From assembly GCF_009834125.1 (NCBI RefSeq), contig NZ_CP047146.1:434001-498000 (forward strand): a DNA stretch of 64,000 nt, given 5' to 3'. The notes under the pieces were generated by a model. The model was not told the origin of the DNA and did no database searches. It saw only the letters and a program-made list of their open reading frames with translations. The DNA comes from Streptomyces sp. GS7. GTDB lineage: Bacteria; Actinomycetota; Actinomycetes; Streptomycetales; Streptomycetaceae. Of the stretch, positions 1 through 11,042 are shown one piece after another; positions within the stretch are counted from its first letter, which is position 1, and each line of letters opens with the position of its first letter. Made by a program: the position numbers and the translations under genes.

Positions 1-492
1 CTTGCCGAGCTGCGCCTTGAGGAAGGAGACGAGGGCGGCGGCGCTGCCGGTCGCGCTGCTGGAGGTGGAGAGCGAGGTGCGGTCGTCGGAGCGCGAGGCG
101 CGGGTCTGCGCGGCGTCCTGGGCCTTGCGGGCCTCGTCGGCGGCCTTCTTCGCCTCGGCCTCGGCCTGGGCCTTCTTCTCGGCGGCGGCCTTCGCCTTGT
201 TCGCCGCCTTGTCGGCCTTGGCGGCCGCGGCGTCCTGGAGCGCCTGGCGCTCGTAGGCGAACGCGGCCTGCTGGGCGGCGTCCGCGCTCTCGGTGGCACT
301 GGTGGCCAGTGCTGCCGTGATGGTGGGCATCTCCTGGGTTTCGGAGACGGACTTCTCGAGGGCGTTGGCCGGCACGGTGGCGCCGGTTACCGCGAGGGTG
401 AGGAAGCCACCGGTCACGCCCGCACGCAGGGCCCGCGAGGACGCGGAACGGCGGGGCTTCCGGTGGCTGGGTATGAGTGCGTTCGGGGACAT
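1..492 (-). CDS. Secreted NlpC/P60-family cell-wall hydrolase, N-terminal part (cut by window edge)
   Basis: The gene runs off the left edge, so only about 164 N-terminal residues are visible. The protein starts MSPNALIPSHRK and has a basic, twin-Arg-containing stretch followed by a hydrophobic segment ending near VPANA, which looks like a signal peptide. An Ala/Lys/Glu-rich coiled coil of about 70 residues follows (AAKADKAANKAKAAAEKK), then a Ser/Thr linker. The last visible residues, ALVSFLKAQLGK, match the usual entry into an NlpC/P60 (C40) domain, whose catalytic Cys-His residues would lie outside the window. Such proteins cleave D-Glu-diaminopimelate bonds in peptidoglycan. The ATG at 492 is chosen because it precedes the signal peptide. 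The catalytic domain is inferred, since it is not visible. Confidence 0.75.
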   Translation of the reverse strand, partial: MSPNALIPSHRKPRRSASSRALRAGVTGGFLTLAVTGATVPANALEKSVSETQEMPTITAALATSATESADAAQQAAFAYERQALQDAAAAKADKAANKAKAAAEKKAQAEAEAKKAADEARKAQDAAQTRASRSDDRTSLSTSSSATGSAAALVSFLKAQLGK

Positions 493-944
493 GGCACCAC
501 GGCTATCAGGCCCCGCAGGTTGCTGCCAACAAAGGTGCAGTACGCCACACTTGACGCGTACGCGACGAATAAAACGGACTTTTGACTGCCCGTCGCCTCG
601 CCCGCGCGATGTCCGGAATTCGCGATCATGTTCCTACGCACGGCATTTGGCGCTTCGTGCGGGCCCTGGCGGCGCTTATCACTTCCTCATCCGCCACGCC
701 AAGGCTTCCCGGGCGTCAAGGACTTAGTGCTTCACGTCGCGTGGGATAGGTCACTTGTGAGTGTCCGTTATGTTCCCGTGACCGAGTGGCCGGCCGGTCG
801 CCCGGTCGGGAGTCGGCCATCCGTCCGCCGGCTCCGTCCGGCGCGCTCGTGAATCGAGGCACGTACCGACGATCACGGCCGGGTCACGAGCGGATCACGT
901 CTACGGGCCCGCCGCGTATATCAGTTGGTTTCGTCCGGGGCCAA

Positions 945-973
945 TTTGCCTGCACGGCACCTCATTTGATAAT
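945..973 (+). promoter_or_regulatory. Candidate sigma70-type promoter upstream of nuoA
   Basis: TTTGCC (945-950) is followed after 17 bp by GATAAT (968-973), which matches five of six bases of TATAAT. It lies about 290 bp before nuoA and would give a long leader that includes the Rex-like site. This is a match to consensus only. Confidence 0.3.
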
Positions 974-1164
974 GGGATGCCTGGCCTGACCAGCGGTAAC
1001 CTTGGCGAATATCACCTCTAGTGATCACCGGCGAGCGTCGTGTAAGGGGATCATCGGGCATCCGGTTCCATGATCCTTCGTCAGGTGGTGAAGATCACAA
1101 AGTCGTTGCCGCACCCCGTGTCGCAGATCACAGAGCGACGGGCATAAGATGCAGGCATTCGGGC

Positions 1165-1182
1165 TTGTGAACTGCCTCACAT
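1165..1182. promoter_or_regulatory. Rex-type operator (ROP) in front of nuoA-N
   Basis: TTGTGAACTGCCTCACAT contains TGTGA-N6-TCACA, close to the Rex consensus TTGTGAA-N4-TTCACAA. It lies 80-97 bp upstream of the nuoA start. Rex is the NADH/NAD+-sensing repressor of actinomycetes and is reported to control nuoA-N and cydABCD in Streptomyces coelicolor. A high NADH level would relieve repression of the NADH dehydrogenase. The inner positions deviate slightly from consensus. Confidence 0.65.
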
Positions 1183-1261
1183 AGGCACGATCTCCACGGG
1201 GCAGCCGGTAAGCCCGAGCGGACCGCCATCCAGTCATCGTCGACTGAAGGGAGCGAGGACG

Positions 1262-1621
1262 GTGAACGCTTACGCGCCCATCCTCGTACTGGGAGCCCTC
1301 GGGGCAGGCTTTGCGATCTTCTCCGTGGTCATGGCCACGCTCATCGGCCCCCGGCGCTACAACCGGGCCAAGCTCGAAGCGTACGAATGCGGAATCGAGC
1401 CGACGCCACACCCGTCCGGTGGCGGTCGCTTCCCGATCAAGTACTACCTGACGGCGATGCTCTTCATCGTCTTCGACATCGAGATCGTCTTCCTCTATCC
1501 CTGGGCCGTCACCTTCGACGCCCTGGGGCTTTTCGGGCTCGTCGAGATGCTCCTCTTCGCGCTCACCGTCTTCGTCGCCTACGCCTACGTCTGGCGTCGC
1601 GGCGGCCTGGAATGGGACTAG
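1262..1621 (+). CDS. nuoA: NADH-quinone oxidoreductase subunit A
   Basis: Small membrane subunit of complex I with three predicted TM helices, at about residues 6-28, 62-82 and 88-110. The loop motif YECG (Glu42) and the FDIEIVFLYPWA stretch (Asp72, Glu74) keep all the conserved carboxylates of the family, in contrast to the second copy at 39361. It sits at the interface of the membrane and peripheral arms near the quinone cavity. The GTG at 1262 follows GGGAGCGAGG at good spacing. It is the first gene of an uninterrupted 14-gene operon, and nuoB begins 9 bp later. Length 119 aa is normal. Confidence 0.97.
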   Translation: MNAYAPILVLGALGAGFAIFSVVMATLIGPRRYNRAKLEAYECGIEPTPHPSGGGRFPIKYYLTAMLFIVFDIEIVFLYPWAVTFDALGLFGLVEMLLFALTVFVAYAYVWRRGGLEWD

Positions 1622-1630
1622 GGGGCACCA

Positions 1631-2199
<569 letters not shown>

Positions 2200-2203
<4 letters not shown>

Positions 2204-2955
2204 GCGAGCCGAAGAACCCCGAGACCCCGGACCGGCCGGACGAGGCCGTCCCGGCGCAGCGCGCGGACACCGGCGAGGTGATCGGCACCCGCCACGGGAT
2301 GTTCGGCGCCAACAACGGAGGAGACACCTCCGGTTACGGCGGGCTGGTGCGCTCCGTCCGGCTGCCCGGCGCGAGCGCGCGGCCGTACGGCGGACCGTCC
2401 GGTGCGGGAGAGTACGGAGAGTTCGACGAGGTCGCCGACGAGCTGGAGGGCGCCCTGGACGAACAGGGCCTGGTGCCCGAGAACGTCATCGAGAAGACCG
2501 TCGTCGACCGCGGCGAGATCACCTTCCACATCGCCCGGGAGCATCTGCCGGCCGCCGCCAGGACGCTGCGCGACGACCCCGCGCTGCGCTTCGAGCTCTG
2601 CACGGGCGTGAGCGGCGTCCACTACCCCGGCGACCAGGGCCGCGAGCTGCACGCCGTCTACCACCTGCGTTCGATCACCCACAACCGGCTGATCCGGCTG
2701 GAGGTCTCGGCCCCGGACGCCGACCCGCACGTGCCCTCGCTCGTCGGGGTCTATCCGACCAACGACTGGCACGAGCGCGAGACCTACGACTTCTTCGGCC
2801 TCGTCTTCGACGGGCACCCGGCGCTCACGCGGATCATGATGCCGGACGACTGGCAGGGCTTCCCGCAGCGCAAGGACTACCCGCTCGGCGGCATTCCCGT
2901 CGAGTACAAGGGCGCCCGGATCCCGGCTCCCGACCAGCGGAGGTCGTACACCTGA
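2200..2955 (+). CDS. nuoC: NADH-quinone oxidoreductase subunit C (30 kDa)
   Basis: Hydrophilic connecting-module subunit that packs against NuoD and NuoB. The family signature around [18 protein letters not shown] is intact near residues 190-207, followed by RKDYPLGG. An N-terminal extension of about 80 polar residues precedes the core and is longer than in E. coli. NuoC and NuoD are separate here, not fused as in enterobacteria. The GTG start overlaps nuoB by 4 bp, and the stop TGA shares a base with the nuoD ATG. Confidence 0.96.
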
Positions 2956-4289
2956 TGAGCACTCCCAGCGAGGCGTCCCGCGCAACCCCCCGCGAGACCA
3001 CGGAAGGCACCGTCTACACGGTCACCGGCGGCGACTGGGACGAGGTCGCGGCGGGCGCCGCCAAGTCCGACGACGAGCGGATCATCGTCAACATGGGGCC
3101 GCAGCACCCGTCCACCCACGGCGTGCTCCGGCTGATCCTGGAGATCGACGGCGAGACCGTCACCGAGGCCCGCTGCGGCATCGGCTACCTGCACACCGGC
3201 ATCGAGAAGAACCTCGAATACCGGACCTGGACGCAGGGCACGACGTTCGTGACGCGGATGGACTACCTGACGCCCTTCTTCAACGAGACGGCCTACTGCC
3301 TGGCCGTGGAGAAGCTGCTCGGCATCACCGACCAGGTGCCCGACCGGGCCTCGGTCATCCGCGTGCTGCTGATGGAGCTCAACCGGCTCTCCTCCCACCT
3401 GGTGTGCATCGCCACCGGCGGCATGGAGCTGGGCGCCACCACGATCATGATCTACGGCTTCCGCGACCGGGAGATGATCCTCGACATCTTCGAGCTGATC
3501 ACCGGCCTGCGGATGAACCACGCCTACATCCGCCCCGGCGGCCTGGCCCAGGACCTGCCGCCGGGCGCCGTCGACCAGGTGCGCGCCTTCGTCAGGAAGA
3601 TGCGCAGGAACCTCGTCGAGTACGACAAGCTCGCCACCGGCAACCCCGTCTTCAAGGGCCGCATGGAGGGCATCGGCTACCTCGACCTGGCCGGCTGCAT
3701 GGCCACCGGAGCCACCGGGCCCATCGTCCGCTCCGCCGGACTGCCCCATGACCTGCGCAGGACGCGGCCGTACTGTGGATACGAGAACTACGACTTCGAG
3801 GTGCCGACAGCCGACACCTGCGATGCCTACGGCCGGTTCCTGATCCGGCTGGAGGAGATGCGCCAGTCGCTCGGCATCGTCGAGCAGTGCCTGGACCGGC
3901 TGGAGCCCGGGCCCGTGATGGTCGCGGACAAGAAGATCGCCTGGCCCGCCCAGCTGGCCCTGGGCCCCGACGGCCTCGGCAATTCCCTCGACCACATCAA
4001 GAAGATCATGGGCACCTCGATGGAGGCCCTGATCCACCACTTCAAGCTGGTGACGGAGGGCTTCCGGGTCCCGCCCGGCCAGGCGTACGCCGCCGTCGAG
4101 TCGCCCAAGGGCGAGCTGGGCGTCCACGCGGTCAGCGACGGTGGCACCCGCCCCTACCGGGTGCACTTCCGCGACCCGTCCTTCACCAACCTGCAGGCCA
4201 TGGCAGCGATGTGTGAAGGCGGCCAGGTCGCCGACGTCATCGTCGCCGTCGCGTCCATCGACCCCGTGATGGGAGGCGTCGACCGGTGA
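2955..4289 (+). CDS. nuoD: NADH-quinone oxidoreductase subunit D (49 kDa)
   Basis: Forms the quinone-reduction chamber with NuoB. The [10 protein letters not shown] motif near residue 50 carries the quinone-contacting His, and the MDYLTP segment carries the Tyr that hydrogen-bonds the quinone head group in this family. Other conserved segments are [11 protein letters not shown] and the DPSFTNLQ region near the C-terminus. It has 444 aa, a normal length with a modest N-terminal extension. It is the only NuoD in the window, because the second nuo cluster lacks one. Confidence 0.97.
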   Translation: MSTPSEASRATPRETTEGTVYTVTGGDWDEVAAGAAKSDDERIIVNMGPQHPSTHGVLRLILEIDGETVTEARCGIGYLHTGIEKNLEYRTWTQGTTFVTRMDYLTPFFNETAYCLAVEKLLGITDQVPDRASVIRVLLMELNRLSSHLVCIATGGMELGATTIMIYGFRDREMILDIFELITGLRMNHAYIRPGGLAQDLPPGAVDQVRAFVRKMRRNLVEYDKLATGNPVFKGRMEGIGYLDLAGCMATGATGPIVRSAGLPHDLRRTRPYCGYENYDFEVPTADTCDAYGRFLIRLEEMRQSLGIVEQCLDRLEPGPVMVADKKIAWPAQLALGPDGLGNSLDHIKKIMGTSMEALIHHFKLVTEGFRVPPGQAYAAVESPKGELGVHAVSDGGTRPYRVHFRDPSFTNLQAMAAMCEGGQVADVIVAVASIDPVMGGVDR

Positions 4290-5134
4290 ACGCCACTCCG
4301 GCACGCAATGACGTCCAGCTGGGCATGCCCCAACTCCCGGCCCCGGACTACCCGGCCGACGTACGGGCCCGGCTGGAAGCGGACGCCAGGGAGGTGATCG
4401 CCCGCTACCCCGGCTCGCGCTCGGCGCTGCTGCCGCTGCTGCACCTCGTCCAGGCCGAGGAAGGGCACATCACGCGCACCGGCATCCGCTTCTGCGCCGA
4501 ACTGCTCGACCTGACCACCGCCGAGGTCACCGCGGTCTCGACCTTCTACTCCATGTACCGCCGCCGGCCGAGCGGCGACTACCAGGTCGGGGTCTGCACC
4601 AACACCCTGTGCGCGGTGATGGGCGGCGACGCCATCTTCGACGACCTCCAGCACCACCTCGGCATCGGCAACGGCGAGACCACCGAGGACGGCGCCATCA
4701 CCCTCGAACACATCGAGTGCAACGCCGCCTGCGACTTCGCCCCCGTCGTGATGGTCAACTGGGAGTTCTTCGACAACCAGACCCCGCAGTCCGCCCGGCA
4801 GCTCGTCGACGACCTGCGGGCCGGCCGGACCGTCCGGCCCACCCGCGGCGCCCCCCTCTGCACCTTCAAGGAGACCGCCCGGATGCTCGCCGGCTTCCCG
4901 GACCGGCGCCCGGGCGCCGTCGAGGCCACCGGCGGCGCCGGTCCCGCCTCCCTGATCGGACTGCGCCTGGCCAAGGGCGAGGTGGCCCCCGGCCACGCGG
5001 ACCACGTCGTCTCCCCGCGCACCACCGCGGACGGCCCGCCCGACGAGGCCGGCCCCTCTCCCACCACCCCGGACGGAGGGGCTCCGCCCCGCAGCGACGA
5101 TGCCGCCGGCCCGACGGGCGAGGAGGGGGAGTGA
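4286..5134 (+). CDS. nuoE: NADH-quinone oxidoreductase subunit E (24 kDa)
   Basis: Thioredoxin-fold [2Fe-2S] (N1a) subunit of the NADH-oxidising module. The cluster ligands are visible as CTNTLC and, about 35 residues later, CNAAC. The conserved N-terminal part includes [16 protein letters not shown]. At 282 aa it is about 100 residues longer than typical NuoE, because of a Pro/Gly/Asp-rich, probably disordered C-terminal tail (residues ~200-282). The GTG start overlaps nuoD by 4 bp, and the stop overlaps the nuoF ATG by one base. Confidence 0.95.
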   Translation: MNATPARNDVQLGMPQLPAPDYPADVRARLEADAREVIARYPGSRSALLPLLHLVQAEEGHITRTGIRFCAELLDLTTAEVTAVSTFYSMYRRRPSGDYQVGVCTNTLCAVMGGDAIFDDLQHHLGIGNGETTEDGAITLEHIECNAACDFAPVVMVNWEFFDNQTPQSARQLVDDLRAGRTVRPTRGAPLCTFKETARMLAGFPDRRPGAVEATGGAGPASLIGLRLAKGEVAPGHADHVVSPRTTADGPPDEAGPSPTTPDGGAPPRSDDAAGPTGEEGE

Positions 5135-6516
5135 TGACCGTGGCAGCCGAGTTCGGCGGCACCCCCCGGCCGCAGGCCGGAGGCGCGAACAGCCCCGAGA
5201 AGGTCCTCGCCCCCGTCCTCTCCGCCTTCTGGGACGAGCCCGAGTCCTGGACGCTGGAGACCTATCTGCGCCACGAGGGCTACGAGGGCATGCGCAAGGC
5301 CCTCGCGATGGCCCCGGACGACGTCATCGCCTACGTCAAGGACTCCGGGCTCCGCGGCCGTGGCGGCGCCGGCTTCCCGACCGGGATGAAATGGCAGTTC
5401 ATTCCGCAGGGCGACGGCAAACCGCACTATCTCGTTGTCAACGCCGACGAGTCGGAGCCCGGGACCTGCAAGGACATCCCGCTCCTCTTCGCGAACCCGC
5501 ATTCCCTCATCGAGGGGATCGTGATCGCCGCTCACGCGATCCGGTCGCACCATGCCTTCGTCTACCTGCGCGGTGAGGTCGTGCCCGTACTGCGCCGGCT
5601 GCACGAGGCCGTGCGCGAGGCGTATGCGGCGGGCTTCCTCGGAAAGGACATCCTGGGGTCGGGACTCGACCTGGACGTGATCGTGCACGCGGGCGCCGGC
5701 GCGTACATCTGCGGTGAGGAAACCGCGCTGCTGGATTCCCTGGAAGGCCGTCGCGGACAGCCCCGTCTGCGTCCCCCTTTCCCCGCGGTGGCCGGCCTGT
5801 ACGCCTGCCCCACTGTCGTGAACAACGTCGAATCCATCGCGTCGGTTCCCGCGATCCTGAACAAGGGCAAGGACTGGTTCAGGTCGATGGGCAGCGAGAA
5901 GTCCCCGGGCTTCACGCTCTACTCGCTCAGCGGCCATGTGGCCAACCCCGGCCAGTACGAAGCCCCGTTGGGCGTCACGCTGCGCCAGCTGCTCGACGTC
6001 AGCGGCGGGATGCGGCCCGGCCACCGGCTCAAGTTCTGGACGCCCGGCGGCTCTTCGACACCGATGTTCACCGACGAGCACCTCGACGTCCCGCTCGACT
6101 ACGAGGGCGTCGGCGCGGCCGGTTCGATGCTCGGCACCAAGGCGCTGCAGTGCTTCGACGAGACCACCTGCGTCGTCCGGGCGGTCACCCGCTGGACCGA
6201 GTTCTACGCGCACGAGTCCTGCGGCAAGTGCACACCCTGCCGCGAAGGGACCTACTGGCTGGTGCAGTTGCTGCGGGACATCGAAGCGGGCCGCGGCCGG
6301 CTCGGCGACCTCGACAAGATCGACGACATCGCCGACAACATCAACGGCAAGTCCTTCTGCGCCCTCGGCGACGGCGCCGCCTCGCCGATCTTCTCCTCGC
6401 TCAAGTACTTCCGCGAGGAGTACGAGCAGCACATCACCGGCAAGGGCTGCCCCTTCGACCCCGCCAAGTCGACCCTCTGGGCCGGCACCGACGCCCACCT
6501 GGGGGTGAATGCATGA
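5134..6516 (+). CDS. nuoF: NADH-quinone oxidoreductase subunit F (51 kDa, NADH/FMN-binding)
   Basis: Catalytic subunit that oxidises NADH through FMN. The nucleotide-binding motif [16 protein letters not shown], the ESEPGTCKD segment and the [19 protein letters not shown] region are intact. The N3 [4Fe-4S] ligands are in [12 protein letters not shown] and the later [10 protein letters not shown]. The ATG at 5134 was chosen over far-upstream in-frame codons because it overlaps the nuoE stop (TGATG) and gives the expected N-terminus. Length 460 aa. Confidence 0.97.
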   Translation: MTVAAEFGGTPRPQAGGANSPEKVLAPVLSAFWDEPESWTLETYLRHEGYEGMRKALAMAPDDVIAYVKDSGLRGRGGAGFPTGMKWQFIPQGDGKPHYLVVNADESEPGTCKDIPLLFANPHSLIEGIVIAAHAIRSHHAFVYLRGEVVPVLRRLHEAVREAYAAGFLGKDILGSGLDLDVIVHAGAGAYICGEETALLDSLEGRRGQPRLRPPFPAVAGLYACPTVVNNVESIASVPAILNKGKDWFRSMGSEKSPGFTLYSLSGHVANPGQYEAPLGVTLRQLLDVSGGMRPGHRLKFWTPGGSSTPMFTDEHLDVPLDYEGVGAAGSMLGTKALQCFDETTCVVRAVTRWTEFYAHESCGKCTPCREGTYWLVQLLRDIEAGRGRLGDLDKIDDIADNINGKSFCALGDGAASPIFSSLKYFREEYEQHITGKGCPFDPAKSTLWAGTDAHLGVNA

Positions 6517-9020
6517 CCGTCACGACTGATGCGCCCTCCGGGGGCGGCGAGGCGGCGGTACCGCCGGAGGACCTCGTCACCCTGACGATCGACGGCATCG
6601 AGATCTCCGTCCCGAAGGGGACGCTGGTCATCCGCGCCGCCGAACTCCTCGGCATCGAGATCCCGCGCTTCTGCGACCACCCGCTGCTGGACCCGGCGGG
6701 CGCCTGCCGGCAGTGCATCGTCGAGGTCGAGGGCCAGCGCAAGCCGATGGCCTCCTGCACCATCACCTGCACCGACGGCATGGTGGTCAGGTCGCAGCTG
6801 ACCTCGCCGGTGGCCGAGAAGGCCCAGCGCGGGGTGATGGAGCTGCTGCTGATCAACCATCCGCTGGACTGCCCGGTCTGCGACAAGGGCGGCGAGTGCC
6901 CGCTGCAGAACCAGGCGATGCAGGTCGGCGACCCGGACAGCCGCTTCGAGGGGAAGAAGCGCACCTACGAGAAGCCGGTGGCGATCTCCACGCAGGTGCT
7001 GCTGGACCGCGAGCGCTGCGTGCTGTGCGCGCGCTGCACCCGTTTCAGCAACCAGATCGCCGGCGACCCGATGATCGAGCTGATCGAGCGCGGCGCCCTC
7101 CAGCAGGTCGGTATCGGGGAGGGCGACCCCTTCGCGTCGTACTTCTCCGGGAACACCATCCAGATCTGCCCGGTGGGGGCGCTGACGTCGGCCGCGTACC
7201 GCTTCCGGTCCCGCCCGTTCGACCTGGTCTCCTCGCCGTCGGTGTGCGAGCACTGCGCCGGCGGCTGCGCGACGCGTACGGACCACCGCCGCGGCAAGGT
7301 CCTGCGGCGGCTGGCGGCCGACGACCCCGAGGTCAACGAGGAGTGGATCTGCGACAAGGGGCGGTTCGCCTTCCGGTACGCGCAGCAGCGGGACCGGCTG
7401 GAGCACCCCCTCGTGCGCGACCCGGAGTCCGGTGAACTGGAACCGGCGAGCTGGCCCGCCGCCCTGGCGGCCGCGGCCCGCGGACTGGCCGCCGCCCGGG
7501 GGCGCGCCGGGGTGCTGACCGGCGGCCGGCTGACCGTCGAGGACGCCTACGCCTACGCCAAGTTCGCCCGGATCGCGCTGCACACCAACGACATCGACTT
7601 CCGGGCCCGGCGGCACAGCGCCGAGGAGGCCGACTTCCTGGCCGCCAGGGTCGCCGGCCGCGGCCGGGATCTCGACGGCGGCGGCGTCACGTACACCGCG
7701 CTGGAGAAGGCACCGGCCGTGCTACTGGCCGGAGTCGAGGCGGAGGAGGAGGCGCCCGGCGTCTTCCTGCGGCTGCGCAAGGCGCACCGCAGGAGCGGCC
7801 AGCGCACGTACGGGCTGGCGAGCCACGCCACCCGCGGACTGATCAAGGCGGGCGGCACGCTGCTCCCGGCGGCGCCCGGTACGGAGACCGAATGGCTGGA
7901 CGCTCTCGCGGGCGGCGTCGGGCTGGACGGCGTGGGTCGGGCCGCGGCCGAGGCGCTGCGCGCGGACGGTGCGGTGATCATCGTCGGCGAGCGGCTGGCG
8001 GCGGTGCCCGGCGCGCTGACCGCCGCGATCCGCACCGCCTCCGCGACCGGCGCCTCCCTGGTGTGGATGCCGCGGCGGGCGGGCGAGCGGGGTGCCGTCG
8101 AGGCGGGCGCGCTGCCCGGTCTGCTGCCCGGTGGGCGGCCGGCCACCGATCCGCGGGCCCGCGATGAGGTCGCCGCCGCCTGGGGTGTGGCCGCGCTGCC
8201 GCACCGGCACGGGCGGGACACCGGCCAGATCGTCGAGGCCGCGGCGACCGGTGAGCTCGGCGCGCTCCTGGTGGCGGGCGTCGAGGTCGCCGATCTGCCC
8301 GATCCGGCACGGGCGTTGACCGCGCTGGACGAGGTCGGGTTCCTGGTCAGCCTGGAGCTGCGGCCCTCTCAGGTCACCGAGCGGGCGGATGTGGTGCTCC
8401 CGGTGGCGGCCGTGGTCGAGAAGGCCGGAACGTTTCTGAACTGGGAGGGCCGGGCCCGGCGGTTCGAGGCCGCGCTCAAGCCGGACCAGATGACCCGCCG
8501 GCTGCTCCAGCCGGACGCCCGGGTGCTCCAGATGCTCGCCGATGCCATGGACGTCCATCTGGCGCTGCCGGACCTGCGGGCGGTGCGCCGGGAGCTGGAC
8601 CAACTGGGCGGCTGGGGCGGCCCGTTCGCCGGTGATCCGCTGGAGACGGGGCGTCCGCTGCCCCGCCCGGACGTCGGCGAGGCCGTACTGGCGGGCCACC
8701 GGCTCCTCCTGGACCAGGGGCTGCTCCAGGAGGGCGACGAGGCGCTGGCCGGCACCCGGCACGCCGCACTCGCCCGGCTGTCGGCCACCACGGCCGAGGA
8801 GGCCGGCGTCAAGGACGGCGACCTGCTGGCGGTCACCGGGCCGGCCGGATCGGTGCAACTGCCGCTCCGCGTCACGCGGATGCCCGACCGGGTGGTGTGG
8901 CTGCCGCTGAATTCCGTGGGCGGCGGCGTGGCCGCCGACACCGGGGCGCTCCCCGGTGACCTGGTGAAGGTCTCCGCCGTCCCGGGTACGCCGGCGCCGG
9001 CCAAGGAGGTGGACGCATGA
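6513..9020 (+). CDS. nuoG: NADH-quinone oxidoreductase subunit G (75 kDa, iron-sulfur)
   Basis: Iron-sulfur conduit of the NADH module, 835 aa. The order seen is an N-terminal [2Fe-2S] ferredoxin fold ([10 protein letters not shown] region), the His-Cys3 cluster ([17 protein letters not shown]), two [4Fe-4S] clusters ([11 protein letters not shown] and QICPVGALT), then a molybdopterin-oxidoreductase-like C-terminal half. The extra N7 ligands are present (CEHCAGGC, then WICDKGRF), as in E. coli and Thermus. The ATG at 6513 overlaps the nuoF stop (ATGA). The C-terminal half has the low conservation typical of a molybdopterin fold that no longer binds molybdopterin. Confidence 0.96.
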   Translation: MTVTTDAPSGGGEAAVPPEDLVTLTIDGIEISVPKGTLVIRAAELLGIEIPRFCDHPLLDPAGACRQCIVEVEGQRKPMASCTITCTDGMVVRSQLTSPVAEKAQRGVMELLLINHPLDCPVCDKGGECPLQNQAMQVGDPDSRFEGKKRTYEKPVAISTQVLLDRERCVLCARCTRFSNQIAGDPMIELIERGALQQVGIGEGDPFASYFSGNTIQICPVGALTSAAYRFRSRPFDLVSSPSVCEHCAGGCATRTDHRRGKVLRRLAADDPEVNEEWICDKGRFAFRYAQQRDRLEHPLVRDPESGELEPASWPAALAAAARGLAAARGRAGVLTGGRLTVEDAYAYAKFARIALHTNDIDFRARRHSAEEADFLAARVAGRGRDLDGGGVTYTALEKAPAVLLAGVEAEEEAPGVFLRLRKAHRRSGQRTYGLASHATRGLIKAGGTLLPAAPGTETEWLDALAGGVGLDGVGRAAAEALRADGAVIIVGERLAAVPGALTAAIRTASATGASLVWMPRRAGERGAVEAGALPGLLPGGRPATDPRARDEVAAAWGVAALPHRHGRDTGQIVEAAATGELGALLVAGVEVADLPDPARALTALDEVGFLVSLELRPSQVTERADVVLPVAAVVEKAGTFLNWEGRARRFEAALKPDQMTRRLLQPDARVLQMLADAMDVHLALPDLRAVRRELDQLGGWGGPFAGDPLETGRPLPRPDVGEAVLAGHRLLLDQGLLQEGDEALAGTRHAALARLSATTAEEAGVKDGDLLAVTGPAGSVQLPLRVTRMPDRVVWLPLNSVGGGVAADTGALPGDLVKVSAVPGTPAPAKEVDA

Positions 9021-10393
9021 TGCGGTTCGGTCATCCGGTGGCCGTGCTGGCCCAAGAGGACCTGTCGATGTTCGGGCGTGACCCGTGGTGGCTGGTCGTC
9101 GTCAAGGCGGTGTTCTGCTTCGCGTTCCTGATGCTGACGGTGCTGTTCTCGATCGTCTGGGAGCGCAAGGTCGTCGCCTGGATGCAGCTGCGGATCGGTC
9201 CCAACCGGCACGGCCCCTGGGGGATGCTCCAGTCGCTCGCCGACGGCATCAAGCTGATGCTGAAGGAGGACCTGGTCGTCCGGCGCGCGGACAAGGTGGT
9301 CTACGTCCTCGCGCCCATCGTGGCGGCCATCCCGGCGTTCATGGCGATCGCGGTGATCCCGTTCGGCCCGGCCGGCAACGAGATCTCGATCCTCGGCCAC
9401 CGCACCCCGATGCAGCTCACCGACCTCCCGATCGGCATCCTCTACATCCTGGCCACGGCCTCGGTCGGCATCTACGGCATCGTGCTGGCGGGCTGGTCCT
9501 CCGGGTCGACGTATCCGCTGCTCGGCGGCCTGCGGTCGTGCGCGCAGATGATCTCGTACGAGATCGCGATGGGGATGTCGTTCGCGGCGGTGTTCCTCTA
9601 CTCCGGGTCGATGTCGACGTCGACCATCGTGGAGTCGCAGCAGAGCAAGTGGTACGTCCTGCTGCTGCCGGTGTCCTTCGTCATCTACATCGTCGCGATG
9701 GTGGGGGAGACCAACCGGGCGCCGTTCGACATGCCGGAGTCCGAGGGCGACCTCGTCGGCGGCTTCAACACCGAGTACTCGTCGATCAAGTTCGCGATGT
9801 TCATGCTCGCCGAGTACATCAACATGGTCACCGTCTCGGCGGTCGCGGTCACCCTGTTCCTGGGCGGCTGGAAGGCGCCCTGGCCGATCTCGACGTTCTG
9901 GGCGGGCGCGAACCACGGCTGGTGGCCGATGCTCTGGTTCGTCATCAAGGTGCAGCTGTTCCTGTTCTTCTTCATCTGGCTGCGCGGCACCCTTCCCCGG
10001 GTGCGCTACGACCAGTTCATGAAGCTGGGCTGGAAGGTCCTGATCCCGGTCTCGATGGTCTGGCTGATGCTCGTCGCCACCGTCCGGGCGCTGAAGAACG
10101 AGGGCTACGACTTCTCCCGGATCGTGCTGTACGTCGCCGGCGGCGCGATCACGCTGCTGCTGATCTCGCTGCTCGTGGACTTCTTCCGGCGCGGCGAGGA
10201 GGAGGAGACGGACGGCGACGGCGCCTTCGACCCGATGGCGGGCGGGTTCCCGGTACCGCCGCTGCCCGGCCAGAGCCTGCCGCCGGTGCCGCGCAGGCGC
10301 CCGCGCCGGGACCGCGAGTTGATTGTCAGTGGTCGGGTGGACACTGTGAGTGACGGAAATGAGACCGACGGAAAGGGGGGCGACGGTGCCTGA
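9017..10393 (+). CDS. nuoH: NADH-quinone oxidoreductase subunit H
   Basis: Eight-TM subunit lining the quinone tunnel. The conserved [19 protein letters not shown] loop and KLMLKED are present, and the third cytoplasmic loop reads [19 protein letters not shown], keeping the acidic residues of the family. These serve as a reference for the altered second copy at 41872. A polar C-terminal tail of about 75 residues ([10 protein letters not shown], then Pro-rich) extends past the last helix. The start is ATG 9017, overlapping nuoG by 4 bp; the next codon is also ATG. Length 458 aa. Confidence 0.96.
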   Translation: MMRFGHPVAVLAQEDLSMFGRDPWWLVVVKAVFCFAFLMLTVLFSIVWERKVVAWMQLRIGPNRHGPWGMLQSLADGIKLMLKEDLVVRRADKVVYVLAPIVAAIPAFMAIAVIPFGPAGNEISILGHRTPMQLTDLPIGILYILATASVGIYGIVLAGWSSGSTYPLLGGLRSCAQMISYEIAMGMSFAAVFLYSGSMSTSTIVESQQSKWYVLLLPVSFVIYIVAMVGETNRAPFDMPESEGDLVGGFNTEYSSIKFAMFMLAEYINMVTVSAVAVTLFLGGWKAPWPISTFWAGANHGWWPMLWFVIKVQLFLFFFIWLRGTLPRVRYDQFMKLGWKVLIPVSMVWLMLVATVRALKNEGYDFSRIVLYVAGGAITLLLISLLVDFFRRGEEEETDGDGAFDPMAGGFPVPPLPGQSLPPVPRRRPRRDRELIVSGRVDTVSDGNETDGKGGDGA

Positions 10394-11042
10394 GTTCCAG
10401 AACCCCGTGGCCGGCTTCGGCGTGACCTTCAGGGCCATGTTCAAGAAGCGGCTGACCGAGCAGTATCCGGAGGAGAAGAAGCCGACGGCGCCGCGCTTCC
10501 ACGGCCGGCACCAGCTCAACCGGCATCCGGACGGGCTGGAGAAGTGCATCGGCTGCGAGCTGTGCGCCTGGGTCTGCCCGGCGGACGCGATCTACGTCGA
10601 GGGCGCGGACAACACCGACGAGGAGCGCTACTCCCCGGGTGAGCGGTACGGCCGCGTCTACCAGATCAACTACCTCCGCTGCATTCTGTGCGGCCTGTGC
10701 GTGGAAGCCTGCCCGACCCGCGCGCTGACCATGACCAACGAGTACGAACTCGCCGACCGGTCCCGCGAATCGCTCATCTACACCAAGGAGGAGCTGCTCG
10801 CGGGCCTGGACGACACGATGGTCGACACCCCGCACGCGATCTATCCGGGCATGACGGAGCGCGACTACTACAACGGGCTGGTGACCGGGGCCGCTCCGGG
10901 GACGGTCCGCCAGGTCGCGGTCTCCAAGGGCGAGAAGCCGGCGGACCCGGACCCGGATGCGGATGCGGATGCGGATGCGCAAGCGGCGGCGGATGCGGCA
11001 GCGGCCGGGTCGGACGCCCGGGAGAAGGGGGCCCGCGCATGA
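10386..11042 (+). CDS. nuoI: NADH-quinone oxidoreductase subunit I (23 kDa ferredoxin-type)
   Basis: Carries the two [4Fe-4S] clusters N6a/N6b that link NuoG to NuoB. Both CxxCxxCxxxCP motifs are intact: [12 protein letters not shown] and [12 protein letters not shown]. The GTG at 10386 (protein [10 protein letters not shown]) is preferred over the in-frame GTG at 10350, because it has a strong AAAGGGGGG ribosome site a few bases upstream and gives the usual N-terminus. The 218-aa protein ends in an Asp/Ala-rich tail encoded by a GGATGC hexamer repeat (10955-10978). It overlaps nuoH by 8 bp. Confidence 0.95.
   Translation: MPEFQNPVAGFGVTFRAMFKKRLTEQYPEEKKPTAPRFHGRHQLNRHPDGLEKCIGCELCAWVCPADAIYVEGADNTDEERYSPGERYGRVYQINYLRCILCGLCVEACPTRALTMTNEYELADRSRESLIYTKEELLAGLDDTMVDTPHAIYPGMTERDYYNGLVTGAAPGTVRQVAVSKGEKPADPDPDADADADAQAAADAAAAGSDAREKGARA

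Larger units (their letters stand above)
493..1261. other. 769-bp non-coding control region between the NlpC/P60 gene and nuoA
   Basis: No reading frame here has a plausible product, and AT content is higher than in the flanking genes. It separates divergent genes, so it should contain both promoters. It holds a Rex-like operator at 1165-1182, a perfect GTGATCAC palindrome at 1021-1028, and several further ATCAC motifs. I looked for a ydaO-type (c-di-AMP) leader, which often precedes NlpC/P60 genes in streptomycetes, and did not find its conserved blocks. Confidence 0.6.

Noticed and set aside
493..1000. ydaO (c-di-AMP) riboswitch upstream of the NlpC/P60 gene
   Set aside because: Such leaders are common before cell-wall hydrolase genes of streptomycetes, but the conserved blocks were not found on the minus strand here.
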